Shown in pieces: positions 1-11,728 of a stretch of 64,000 nt of DNA. Made by a program: the position numbers and the translations under genes. The notes under the pieces are model-generated. The model worked only from the letters and a program-made list of their open reading frames with translations, ran no database searches and had not been told where the DNA came from. The stretch is taken from the NCBI GenBank assembly GCA_020081605.1, contig JAHREC010000018.1, positions 744,001 through 808,000 of the forward strand, written 5' to 3'. Origin of the DNA: Albifimbria verrucaria. Lineage: Eukaryota; Ascomycota; Sordariomycetes; Hypocreales; Stachybotryaceae. How positions within the stretch are numbered: the stretch's first letter is position 1; each line of letters begins with the position of its first letter.

Positions 1-563
1 GTGGTCCAATGACAACGGTGGAGCTCGCCTGCGTTGTCGTTAACATGGGCACAGATTTGGCGATTCTTTTACTGCCTCAGCCAATCATCTGGAAGCTCCA
101 AATGCCAACATCCAGGAAGATCGCAATTTCACTGATGTTCGTTGTAGGCGTTATGTAAGTCAAAATGACCTCCCCGTATGTTGCCATACATGGCTAACCT
201 CATTGGAACAGGGCTGTCGCTGCGGGTGCCGTCCGAACTTACTATATGACGTGGTTTTACTGGAGTGAAGATGTTGCCTGGCTATCCGGATATTTATACG
301 TCTGGAGCGCCATTGAGATTGCTTGTGGAAGCATGACATATTGTGCTATTAGTCTTCCAAAATTCTGTAAGGAGTCAAAGATTCTGTCCAGCATCACCAG
401 CAAGCTGCGGACTTCCCTTTCTAGTAGTTCGAAGGACACTCGGACAAGGAGCTCGAAACAGCTTGATGGCTCTGGTTATGTTGAGTCGACAGAAGGGATA
501 GATCTATCCAAGTCTCGCTCATATTACAAGATCTCTGACAGGCAATATAGTCAAGAGGTATAA
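1..563 (+). CDS. Fungal rhodopsin-domain integral membrane protein, 3' end (partial)
   Basis: Only the C-terminal part is in the window; the frame is already open at base 1. The sequence shows a short exon ending near 154, an intron at about 155-211 (GTAAGT...ACAG), then an open frame to the stop at 563. The last two membrane segments are visible ('TDLAILLLPQPIIWKL' and 'SAIEIACGSMTYCAISLP'), followed by a Ser/Thr/Arg-rich cytoplasmic tail. The 'P-x-P-I-I-W-K-L-x-M' loop and the 'Y-x-W-S-A-I-E' segment are typical of the fungal seven-helix rhodopsin-domain family (SAT4/PTH11-like). Members sit in the plasma membrane and their ligand is generally unknown. It lies at the left edge of the diterpene synthase region, and a second family member lies at 15.7-17.0 kb. 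Confidence 0.75.
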
Positions 564-2472
564 ATAGGTTGTTGATTCAGTGGAGACATTAGCCGCCCAT
601 TTGAAGCTCAAAAAGTTTAAGGTCCGATATCGTAATATATACACCCGGTAGTTAAGCTCTATAGCCAGCGTCTGAAGATTTGATCATAAAGTAATGAAGT
701 TATATACAACCGACCATAATGGATGGTGGTCGAGTGATATATTCTTGCATAGACGGGGAGTTCTTCAATTGCGTTTAATGTATCCTGGTGTCAGGGCAAA
801 TAACCTACCCTGCACCCACAGATGCCCTGTCATATATAAGAGAGGGCGCTGCGCCCTCTCTGCTAGAACTCCGTAGAGATAAATCTACTGCTACTGTGCC
901 CCTAAGGTCTCTTCACTCCGCTATAGCATATGTGCCGTGACAGCTGGGGTGTACGTAAACTTGAGCGTGCTTGCAATACAAGAATGCGCTTTGGCCTACG
1001 TTACAATCCATGCTTTACTTTAAATTTTGTTAATTTATTTGCCAAGAGAATTTTCCGAGACATAATCGATGGACTTGCATAGTTTAGCTCAAGCATTAGC
1101 AATATATTGTGTATTGTTAATTTTTTTATCAGGTTCACTTGTGGTATTGGTGGATGTCTGGGAGCTTAAAGGGTCTCCTTGTATCATATTCCGCAGAATA
1201 TCTCTAATCTTGATGTAATCAAGTTTCTTGGTAATTAAGAATAAGAAAAACTGTAGAGTTATTCATGACAAACGCATATAATTTTCTTTTTCTTTTTTCT
1301 TTTTATCTTTTTTTTTTTTTTTTGGAAAAATAATAATATTTTACCTCAGTACAATCTAGATAGACATCAACTTTGGAGCTTCTGAAGAGTGCAGTAGAGT
1401 AATAACAGTACTGTGTGATCTATAGAATTTAAAGAACAACTATTATGAGGAACTATTGTTAAGAATATGTTTTTGAAGACTCAGATGCACTATACCTTGC
1501 CATAGTAGCTGCTTATCTATTTTCAGTTTATATTCACAAGTTAGGCACGAGTATGTATATGAGTACACCTGGAAACCCAACGAATTAGAGCAACATATCT
1601 GCAGTCAGGTTGTGGAACAAGGGCCCAAGACCTATGAACTTGACGGGGAGATCGGCTACGGAACACATTAAACTATAGATGGTTGAGGAAGGGTAAAAAT
1701 ACAGAAGAACCCCTCCAAAAATAGGAGAAAAGTTTGATCTCATTTGGTATGATCTTGCTCCTTCGTTCCAAATTTTCTACGCACAAAGCTGAGTCAGAAT
1801 TTAATCTCAAGTAGATTTCAGGATATACGCTGAATTCTGCAAACTACTTTTACAATTTCTTGAAATTAATGTTCCTAAGTGCGATTGTTACCTTATGCTG
1901 CTCAGCAATAGACTCACATCTGCTGCCTGGGTTCATTGGTAACACTTTTGTGAATGTTTACGTTACATAACTGATGACATTGAGAGTCAACAGTAGTGAA
2001 AGCCACAATCGCTTGTTCTGCCATTGGAATCTCTTCTTTGTTTTCATAGTCTCACTACATTGATTGGGGCTATTCCACGACAAAAGATGTCGATTTGCCC
2101 TTATCTACACTTCGTTGAACCTAGGAGGGCCAAATTGAAGTTGCGAGCCCCATAGCATCCTCATCAATATGTTTTATTGGGCGCGCATTGACGAAGGGAA
2201 TACAATATTTTATCTTAACTACCCTTGACTAGCTTACTTCTATTACCCTTCTTATGAGTCTAAAGACTATAGATTGCCCAACCTGATATAAAGGGACAAG
2301 CAAGTATCTTTCATCCTTTTTCATGATAAATGGCTCATAGTAGTAGTTTTTATGTACATTAATTGGATCACAGCCGTGTACGATGCCTCAATATTGCTCT
2401 CACACATTCGATGATGATAGAAAACAAAACACGGCGCTTGATATAGAGCCAATATTATATAAAGCAATATAG
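564..2472. other. AT-rich intergenic stretch
   Basis: No convincing coding frame was seen in about 1.9 kb between two convergent genes. The stretch is AT-rich and holds a long T-rich tract at about 1281-1323. Short open frames here have no family-like motifs. Confidence 0.5.
1281..1323. repeat. Poly(T)/T-rich tract
   Basis: A run made almost wholly of T with a few C and A ends in an uninterrupted run of more than ten T. It is a simple-sequence tract in the intergenic space. No mobile-element ends or target-site duplication were noticed beside it. Confidence 0.7.
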
Positions 2473-5400
2473 CTAATTAGACTGCTTCATGCGACTTGCA
2501 ATATCCTTCAATATATATATTTGCCCATATAAATCAGTGACATCGCATAGCATTCGGAGAATACACAGCTTTCGCTTCTGCCTCTGCTGCGGGTTAAGCA
2601 GAGCTTCATCATCCAAATACCTCAAAGACCTTTCAAAACAAGAGCGTTCATATTCTGCCAACATGAGCAATTTCTCTTTCTTATCATCAAGATCAACGCT
2701 ATTCAATGCGTATTCTGGAAAATTGATCGAGTTAAGATTACCTTCGTCAGCATCTCGGCATACCGATCCCAAATCGTTATACATGCGACACATTGTAGAA
2801 AGATGACGGCAAGTCGCATCAGCCAGGTATCTTTGGGTCACTGAAGGAAAGCACTCGTCGCCTCCCAATAAAGTCGAAGAAATTGCACACGCAACGAAAC
2901 TGAATGAATATGGGCAAGAGGTATGGTCGGCTGCGGCAGTACGGACCCAATCAAAATAAGAGTTTTTCGGGGTTTCGAAATGTTTCCGGTGTTGCTGGGA
3001 GACGAACCTCGAACTATCTTCGTATTGGGTGACATGTGCATGGAGAAAATCTCGCAGATCTTTGATGAGTCGTTGGATATCGCCTGCACTCGCGTGGGAA
3101 ATCACTGAGTTCTGGACAAGACGCCCCACAAACTTTGACAACGGTTTGATAGATTCTGTAGCATCTGGTCCTATTACATCAGTGTTAGAGCTACTGGATA
3201 TGTAGCTGGTAGGAGTGCCGTTGGATATTGGCACCAAATGACCTTCGTCAAATCTTATAATGCTGTTGATTTTTAGTCGTAAAGCATCGGTATCACCATG
3301 ATACAAAGGCCCTAGTACAGCTTCCATATGTTCGTCAACCTGATAATTCAAGACTGAAACAACCATCATTTCGAAAAGAAAGGCAGGAGACACCCAACAG
3401 CGGGTTCGATTATTGCAGGAAGTCCAAGTAAATGGAATAATGTCGAAGTATTTATCTTCATCCATGCCTATTCTGGGAAAGACAGCTAGTCTTTGGGGTT
3501 CTAACAATCTTTGGAATAAACCTGCTTCAACGAAAGAGCCTTCAAGTTGCCATAAAGGTGTGTTAGCATACAGCGCCGTCCGTTGAAACAGGTTTACAAA
3601 TGATGCCATGCGACTGGTAGATATCGGACATTTTAAAAATTTCCTGTTGTGAACCGAGGTCGGCTGGAATGTGTAGACTTTAAAGCAGCAAGTTTGTAGG
3701 CCTTGGAAAGCCAATGGGAGCCATAAGAAACTTTTTCAATCCAAACAAAATCGAAAGAGCTCTCTTGTTTCTGATCAGTTATGAAATGTATGGCGGAAGC
3801 GATTGCTAACGATATCTGATCAGCTAAATCACAACAAAGCGTAAGTTGCTGTGATCGCGAGAGTATAAGAATGGCATAAGACGTTTGCTCAACTGAACCA
3901 TACCAAGAGCCATCACATTGTTGTTGAATAAGCGTTCTGAAACAAACTTGAAAGATGATGATTGATATTCGGCCTGTCATGTCATCGCCCAAACGCAGCG
4001 AAATAATTCCCTGGTCCATCAAGCTGAACAGCTTAGTGAAACCCTCAAGCATAAGCATGAAAGGATAAAGTGTTGATAGATTCTGAATGACGTACTTAGT
4101 ATCAGAAAAGACGCAATAGGTAGCTCGATTTTCTCACCCATTTATCCTTCACAGCCAGATCATTATTCCAATAATATGTACAGAGAAAGTTGATGATCTT
4201 CAGAATTTCTGGTATGTACTGAGCTGGATTCCTGTCATAAGCCAGAGCCATCAGGATATTACAATTAGCGCTATAACTGGCATTTCGTTCTGCGATGTAA
4301 GTGCGAAAATGCGTAGGCGCCTCGAAGAATTCGATCATCTTTCGTGGACCCATAATTTTGTCTTCTGGCATATTCATGAAACTAAATGTCAAGAGCCCTC
4401 TGGCGGTATCATCTGCATCTGCTTCTAAATTAGGTGCTTCTCATATTTAGTTGTGTACTGTTTCATAATAGATGGTTATAATTGACTTACCGAAGCCAAT
4501 GATTCCATTTCCCTGCATGAATCCTTGAATAATCACTTCCTGAATTTTAGTCAGGCCATCACTCTCAAGCTCATCGATGGTGAAGCCTGCCTCGAGGAGC
4601 GTAGAGAGAATCTTTTCCTGTTAGTTTCTACCAATATTTGCTCAGAAATGATCAACATACCCATACAAACTCGAAGTAGGTAGAAGGAAATGCGCTTGGG
4701 ACACCACCCCACTGGTGCTCGAATTAACGACATATCGGAGATATGCCTCAGCTTCATCATCCCAAGATGTGATATTCATTAGGTAGGCTGATGTTGCTGA
4801 TGGTGATGCCATAAGAGCCCCATGACGCTTTTGATGACGGACTTTGTCAAAATTGATGAGGCCTACAAACCCTTCTAATGAATGAAGGGCCGACAATTGC
4901 TTGGACTCATACAGCATCTCGGGCTTGAATTTGGATAACTTCGAGGTTTTAAGCTTCTCGAGATCGCATTTACCAGGAAATTTGAAAATGATATGCTCTT
5001 TCTCAAGTAAACGAAGCAATGTGGGAATTAGGATCTCGAACCCAACATGCACGGAGCTCATCACATCCCATTGAGAGAGTAGTGACTTCAGAGCTACAGT
5101 AGCAGCTTTGATACGACTCTCCAAATTCGTTAGTTGAATATCTTGAATCTGATATGGGTGTTTGGAGTGTGCTATCAGCGCAAGGAGTGAGGCTGACGTG
5201 TTGAGAATGCTATCGACCTGAGTGACATGTGGGCCCCAGCTGCCATCAGATAGCTGGTTCTTTACAATGTAATGAAAACATTCAGGAAAAGCCATTCATG
5301 GTAGGTCCCCGTATGCTTCGATACCATTGAGACCCAAGCTGTATCATAGACTGCTGCACTCATTGAGCCAAAGCCATAAGATTCATCATGCTGGTCGGCC

Positions 5401-5474
5401 ACTTTCTGGATGAGATCTCGGGCTTCCAATCGCAAGGCTTCAGAGCTAGCATACTGGGCTAAAGATTGGTCCAT
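2473..5474 (-). CDS. Bifunctional class II/class I diterpene synthase (copalyl diphosphate synthase/kaurene synthase type)
   Basis: It is predicted to cyclise GGPP in two steps, by protonation in the class II site and diphosphate ionisation in the class I site. The N-terminus 'SYGFGSMSAAVYDTAWVSMV' and 'QLSDGSWG' are family signatures. The class II DxDD motif reads DADD (about residue 320). The class I site shows 'IPFTWTSCNN', DEHME (DExxE type, about residue 661) and 'NDLGSVCRDADEGNLNS' (about residue 850). Joined length is near 950 aa, normal for fungal bifunctional enzymes. Introns are read near 4440-4490 and 4070-4131, and a third lies near 4620-4660. Frames slip by one base at 5287-5290 and 3631-3643, both runs of A/T, and probably at 4660-4662. 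All motifs remain intact, so I favour sequence error over decay. The product (ent-kaurene, aphidicolane, pimarane or other) cannot be told by eye. Confidence 0.9.
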
Positions 5475-6031
5475 CGTGAGAAGGCTTGATAAGTAGGATT
5501 TGATTAGCTACCTCATCAATATACCTCGCCTTTAAGTGGTCTGGTTATTTGAGTAAAATGACTCACTTACAAATCTCCAAGGCTTCCCAAAATCATCAAA
5601 TCAAGACTTATCACTTTATTCTTTGACAAACGCGTGCGTGGCAGCTATACTGTAATTATACCGGGAAAGAGTCTCTTACAGAGGCCAATGGTTCGTCCCC
5701 TAAAGTAGTTTTTCGTGCCGCAATTTAATGGAAAGATCTAGCTTGGCTTGTCTCTTTGTGAGGCGTGCCTAGTCTTGGCATACGATCAACCAGCCAGTCG
5801 GAGACCTGTTTCAGTCTCGGCCTTCTAATTTGGGTCATGTACATATTCATAACGCTTATTGGTGTGGTGGGTCTAAACTCGCTTGCATGGAGAAATCAAC
5901 AGAATGCAGCACGATGGGTAAATGTTGGTGGAGATCTATCAACTCTTCTGTTGACAACATTTTCCTTGTTTCCTTTAACCCACCCCCAAAGAAGATAAAC
6001 TTCTATAATCAAATACTATTGGAGCATACGA
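5475..6031. other. Intergenic region upstream of the diterpene synthase
   Basis: This stretch of about 560 bases separates the synthase start from the 3' end of the flavin oxidase gene, both on the minus strand. It must hold the synthase promoter. No clear gene is present and no regulator site could be assigned by eye. Confidence 0.4.
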
Positions 6032-8037
6032 CTATGAAATCTGCATTCTGCGACCTTCAAGAAGAAACCCTCCGTTTTGAAGACGCTGAAACAGCCTCAG
6101 GGGATCATAGGCTTTGCTAATTCTCTGAAGTTTGTTCCAATTTGCCTTTCCATAGCTCTTCAATGGCTGCTGATGCCAACTGGCGTCATTGAGAAACTGG
6201 AACTCCAATAACAGCCCACGTTCTTGAGCCATTGTACGCACAGCATCCTCGACACGTACAACAGCTTCGTGTGCAAGTTCATCGAACTCATCGTCCTGCC
6301 ATTGAATCACAGATGTAAACCCTTAGTTTTGTGTGAGATATAAACTAATTTATCGCAAGTACACCTGGATTGACTCACACTGTTGACTTTCTGGGAGCAG
6401 ATTCATCGCATTTCCCCTCGAGAATAGCTATTTTTATTGCATTTAAAGTGACGGGCTGGATTCCGAAGGTCATCATGCAGTCAAACTTTGATAGCATTTC
6501 TTGTGAAATCTGAAGCCATCGATCATGACTTTCATGTAGAAGTGATGAGTCGAGCTTGGTTGAAATGGCAATTATGTCACGCCTATCATTTTTGCTTAAT
6601 TGTTGCTGTTCTGCATCAAAAACTCAGGGTGCACCTACTTAAATACAGGTCTGTCTCCTAGCACTTTCTCAAAAGCTGCTGCTAGAGTGTAGGGTGTACC
6701 GAAGGTAGGCTCAATAAAATGCTTTACGAACGGAATGTCGTAAAACATTTTAAAAGCTGGAGGAAAATACCTGGGCTCCGAGTATATAAATGCGACAATA
6801 GTGTGATTGTTCGATAAACTGAAGGCGAAAGATGCTCTTTCATCAAGCTCTGCTGCAGTTTGATATTTTGCAATTGCCTCCAATAGCCTGCTGGACTCGC
6901 TGGGTTCGTATATTCGTGACTCATACCATATATCTTCAATAGAAATAGTTTCAAGTTCAAACTCAGTAACAATACCTATGATTTGTAATGGTCAGTCTCT
7001 CCTGCATAGGATCATAAAGAGTTTGGAATTCTTGGGCTTACCAAAGTTTGATCCTCCTCCTTCAAGGCCCACCATAAATCTCTATGGGTTTTCCGGTCGG
7101 CGGTGATAATAGAGCCGTTGGCTAGAACCAACTCGTAGCGATGGACCAAATCACAAGCAAATCCAAACTGACTCGAGAAATTTGGAATACCGCCTCCGAG
7201 CAGCAAACCGCCAACGCCAACGTCCGGTGTCCGGCCACCAAGTACTGTTCTACCAGTTCCTTCCAGTGCTTTATACACATCAATCCATCGTCTACCCGGT
7301 CCTATAGTTACTCTCATGGCATCGGATCTGATATCGATTTTGTTTAGCCGTGATAGATCGATGAGGATCCCATCGCTACCAGTGCTCGCCCAGCCTCGAT
7401 TAGGATTATGACCTCCGCTGCGGATGGAAAACTTGACTGAAATTTGACCTATCATTCTCATGACTATAGATGCCTGTTCAGTGTTTGAAGGTAGTATTAT
7501 GCATCGTGCCTCTTGCCAACAGTCCTTGGACCTAAAGAAATAGCCTTCAGTCAACTGACCTTGTCCCTGCAATTGACATCACTTTTCAGACTTAGATACG
7601 TACCAATTAAGTTGTGTAAACTTGGCATACTCCGGATGGTCTGGCCCGATAACGGCCCCTTCTGGTTTAAGGAGGTGTTTTGCAATTACACAAGCACGAC
7701 ATGCGAGTTCTTGCTCGGCTGAAAGATTTGACCTTCCCTCTGACTTGACAACAAATTCGTGTTTGTATTGATGATCATCAACCCATCCCTCTTGTATCGT
7801 TTTGGTTATGGTTTCAACTCTTTCAAAGGCAAGATTGGTTTGACATGTATCTTTTGTGAGTAAGGAGAAGCTATTTGAGCTTTGGCAATGCCCAGTAGTA
7901 GACAGGTCTTCTAAAATCAAATCTTGCAAAGACTGTAGAGGCAAAGGGTCATAAAGTGCTTCGAAATCTCTTTGGTATTGGATCGCAGATAACCCAATGA
8001 AAAGGGTAGCGAGTATGGGGAAGTGGATCAGCCTCAT
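6032..8037 (-). CDS. FAD-linked oxidoreductase, berberine bridge enzyme-like, secreted
   Basis: This is a flavoprotein oxidase of the FAD_binding_4/BBE family. It starts with a hydrophobic signal-peptide-like stretch (MRLIHFPILATLFIGLSA). The FAD-binding segment shows 'FSIRSGGHNPNRGW', then 'VTIGPGRRWIDVYKAL', 'LGGRTPDVGVGGLLLGGGI' and a GGGSNFG-type turn. The C-terminal BBE substrate domain ends near 'YDPLRLFQRL'. The SGGHN histidine is the usual covalent FAD attachment site. At least three introns are read, near 6984-7036, 6611-6640 and 6310-6375. A missing base in the GGA/GGA run near 7053-7062 breaks the frame before the first of these. A very short gap at about 7570-7606 also needs a corrected base or an unusually short intron. 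Lying between the diterpene synthase and P450 A on the same strand, it is a likely tailoring oxidase of the pathway. Confidence 0.85.
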
Positions 8038-8342
8038 GGTATTAATGGATGTTAACTTAAATGTTCGATGATAAATGAGGCTTCCTATGGTGAGTTCAAG
8101 ATAGTTAATATACCACTCTCATAAATACCATGCCTAATATGACTCGGACTGCCTGATGAAGCTACTCCGAGAAAGAATACTCGAAAATGCTGCAGTCCTG
8201 CATTGAGACTAATTGTTGATGTGTTTACATGTTGATGGAATTCCTAGACAGTAAAGTCACAAATAGTATGTATGACATATTCAATCAAATTGTTTTAAAT
8301 ATTTGTTAAATAATACTCTGTTGATCAAAGAACTCTCTTGTT

Positions 8343-10142
8343 TTATCTAATAGCCGCGCTTCTTGCTTTGATCAAAACCCGAGCAGAAGGATCTGGATAT
8401 ATATTCTCATCTGCACTCAGATTTCGAGGTCGTCTATGCCCATAAGGATACTTGAAGTCATATCGAGTCAAAAGATGTACGAGTATTGTTTTAATTTCAT
8501 TGCTGGCGAAGAATCGCCCTGGGCAAGCAAACTTTCCATGGCCAAAATGCAAACTGTTGCTATCCGTCGTGGCGAACTGATATCGATGTGCGTTTTTGGA
8601 CATATTGGGATCTTCTCGAAGTCTCAAGTATCGAAATGGGTCGAACACATCAGGATCGCCATTCCCTGGGATTTCTTCCGCATCATGCAGGATGGAGTTC
8701 GATGCCATGCTGATATGGGTGCCGGGTGGCAGATAGGTTCCATCTGATAACTCCAGAGGTCTACGAACGATACGATTGAATGCCACTTGTTCACATTGTG
8801 TTAGCATGGGGTTAAGAGGTATGGTCTTTAGCAATTACTTACATAGACTGGGTGGATTCATCCGCTGAGATTCTTTCAGAAAGCTGTCCATCAATCGAAG
8901 TTTGGGGATGGCGGACTTCTGCAAAACTGAGTCATATGTCATGTAATTGAATATCTCTTGTCTAAGAGGGTCAATGTATTGCGGGTTAGCGCAAAGGTCA
9001 TATATAACATGTGCAGTCGCCATAGTTGTTGTATGAATCGAAGCTAGACTGAGAAGTAATTGTCGATGCGCCAACTTGTCTGGGTGATCTTCGTGTGCAG
9101 TTGCTAAATCCATCATCCACTGCAAAAGATTCGGTTCGATTGTTGAAGCTGGCTGTCCAGTGTCTTGAGTTGCTTTGCGCTTCCTCACTATGGGGCTAAT
9201 AATACGCTTGGCAGTCCTCAAGTTGGAGCGAAGGCGCCAATAAGAAGGCAGGGCAGGAGCAATCAGGGGTGCAATATGGACGGGAACATTCGTAACAGCA
9301 TAACTGTTGTGAAGACGTTCTCGGTGTATTGTATGCTCACATCGAGCCATTCCTTGTTTCGACACGCAACCGAGCCTACAAATACTCGAGCTGACATACG
9401 GGCAACAAGACGTAACAGAATGTCATAGATCTGGACGCTTACCCATTCTTTTGTGTGTGAATGAATTAGTAAAGCAGGTAAACAGAACAACTTATCTGAA
9501 CACATGAAAAAGCTTTGGACTTGCCTCTGCACTCAGGGATCTCGACTTTCATTGCAAATTTCAGCTCATCCTCAAGAAGAGGAACCACGGAAGCAAGAGA
9601 AGGAGTTAATTTTTGCTGAAGAACTCTCGTGGGAAGATCACTCTCCAGCATTATACTTGTAGTAGAATAACGCCCAAGTAAGTTTTTATGTGAGCACCTA
9701 TAGCAGTGAGATGACTTTCCGGCAGGTTACGAAGTTGATTGACATGCTTGTGTGAGATGACGAGAATGTCATCATCGTTTCGGAGTATTTTGAACATGGA
9801 GTATTTAAACTATGATGCGGAAACACTGGTGAGCATGCTATTTCCCAAGTTTTTATAGTCAGATATTCATCAACAAGACTGACATATGCTCACCTTGTCG
9901 TAGCCACTTTGAATGATAGGGCCGCTACCGCGCACAAATCGCAGTCGAACGAGCCATCGAGGCTCAAAGAAGGACCTATGGCCTACTATCGGGGCTCTAA
10001 CAGTGCTAGAAATAGTGCTAACCCTTTCACAAAGGAGGTACACAACCAAGCCAACAATAGACAGTGCAAGGAACCACTGCTGGCCCCAATGCGCCTCAAC
10101 GCCGTAGCCTATGCTCCAATAATGAAGACTACTTAGCATCAT
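8343..10142 (-). CDS. Cytochrome P450 (A)
   Basis: A haem-thiolate monooxygenase. An N-terminal membrane anchor is followed by 'GYDK' and 'DDDILVISHKHVNQLRNLPE', typical of fungal P450s in terpenoid clusters. The I-helix segment reads 'SIHTTTMATAHVIYDL', the K-helix ExxR reads KESQR, and the haem loop reads 'FGHGKFACPGRFFA' with the cysteine ligand. The style resembles the ent-kaurene-oxidase/GA14-synthase group, but no subfamily can be assigned by eye. Several introns are present. The one at about 9448-9524 has a GC-AG boundary (GCAAGT donor). One base appears missing in the run at 9266-9269. It lies directly downstream of the flavin oxidase in the same orientation, which supports a role in oxidising the diterpene skeleton. 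Confidence 0.9.
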
Positions 10143-10944
10143 GAGACGTATCTAGGACGTCCTTATCTTTGTTACTTCAGTTCACAGAAAGATATGACAA
10201 GATTATCGAACGAAACCGTGTCGAGACGAAGTTCACAAACAGTTTAAGTGAACTTTCCTTCAATATACAGTTCAAGTAGATGTGAAGATAATGATAAAAC
10301 AAGTTGATTCAGTTTACGGAACACTCATCATCTTTCGTATAGGGGTAATTGTGCTAGAGGCTGAGGTGCGATTTAGCGCATGTCTATTCTTTACTAGGCC
10401 AGGGGAACGAACTGAGCCCGTCTAACCTAGCTACGTACGATTCGGAGTGCAATTTTGGGCAAGCCGATGCACAAGCATGATACTTCCATGCAGATTTATG
10501 CAAACTTCCCTGTTTTTCCATTTCCATCTGGTAAATCAAGGCTAAAATGAGAAGAATAAAAGACAAAACCAACACGTTGCGCTGACTATTGCGACCTTCC
10601 CTGCACAGAGCAGGCCGATTTGGGTATAAACCAATCGAAAGCCTACACAGTGTAGTATCGGCTAATTTCGGCGATGGGTTGCCTAATGTAACATCTTTGG
10701 GTGTTACATTCGTGCGCATTTAGCCAACACCAACAGATGGCGGAAAGCTTTCCCGGTGGCCCTTGCATGTATTTGACTGTTGGCTCCGATGCCCAATCTT
10801 GAGGGGTATGAACAGCCGGAGGCAGGTTCAGTCGCCAACACAGTCCAAGTCTCACACTCACAAAACAAGAGCCCAGTCTCTCTTCTTCAATCCCACTGCG
10901 AGACAAATCTGGCGGATATCCTAAAAGGGTTTTTTTCTACAAAC
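10143..10944. other. Divergent promoter region between P450 A and the NAD(P)-binding gene
   Basis: About 800 bases separate two divergently transcribed genes, so the stretch should hold both promoters. Open frames on the minus strand inside it (10384-10906) lack any recognisable motif and I do not call them genes. A GC-rich pyrimidine stretch precedes the start at 10945. Confidence 0.4.
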
Positions 10945-11671
10945 ATGATGCCGCCCCGCAAACTGCTTGTCCTCGGTGCTACAGGAGCTACGGGCAAACT
11001 TATTGTGCAACAAGCGGTCGAGTCAGGCTGGCTCGTTACCGTCTACGGCAGGCGAACATTGCCTGAGCACGTAGAAAACGAAAATCTCAAGGTACGTATG
11101 ATGCGCACAATGTGTTTAAGCCGTCGATAGCTGGACTTACTGACAACCTTCAGACGCTTGAAGGCCCCTGGATGACGCATCAGCCTTACAAGCCGCAATC
11201 CGCGGCCAAGATGTCATTATATCAGTGTTTGGGCCTTCCAGTCCCCTTGCATCAACTGAAGTCTTTGTGCCTGCATATCGTTTGATTTTGTCAATAATGA
11301 AGAATGAAGGCACCAAGCGCATAATCGCGCTCAGTACCTTCAGTGTTCGCGATCCCAAAGATAAACCCAATCTCATCCGTTGGCTCCTTGTAACAATGCT
11401 TTGGGTTATGGCATATAAAGTGTGGAAGACAGTTGTGGAGATTGCAGAAGTTTTTGATACTGATGGAAGGGAAATTGACTGGACTCTTTTCCGGGTGGGA
11501 TTTCTTGCGGATGGCCCCAAGTCTCAAGTCGTTGAAGGCTACGTGGGAGATGGCACACTTGGTATGTATCTGAGGCGTGCTGACATTTCTGAATGGGTTC
11601 TTACAGAGGCTGAAAGATCGGAGCCCCGGTATGTGCGAGAGAAACCAGGGATTTGTTCTAAGAAAAGTTGA
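10945..11671 (+). CDS. NAD(P)-binding Rossmann protein (NmrA/SDR-like)
   Basis: A Rossmann-fold protein of about 220 aa. The glycine-rich cofactor loop 'VLGATGATGKLIVQQAV' begins six residues after the start. Further family-like segments are 'DVIISVFGP', 'KRIIALSTFSV' and 'DWTLFRVGFLADG'. An intron at 11092-11153 (GTACGT...TTCAG) is clear. One base is missing in the CCCC run at 11165-11168; beyond it the expected frame runs to the stop at 11671. The ATG at 10945 was chosen because the cofactor motif follows at once. Substrate is unknown. In this cluster it could be a dehydrogenase or reductase acting on an oxidised diterpene. It converges on P450 B with a gap of about 60 bases. Confidence 0.75.
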
Positions 11672-11728
11672 TTGCTAGGAATTTATACAAAGGCTTGAAC
11701 GTTCCATAATAAATTGCTCCGTTGTCCC

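Noticed and set aside
2473..5474. Calling the diterpene synthase a pseudogene
   Set aside because: All catalytic motifs are intact and the same kind of one-base loss affects housekeeping genes in the window.
10384..10906. Minus-strand open frames between P450 A and the NAD(P)-binding gene
   Set aside because: No family motifs, overlapping frames, and they occupy a divergent promoter.
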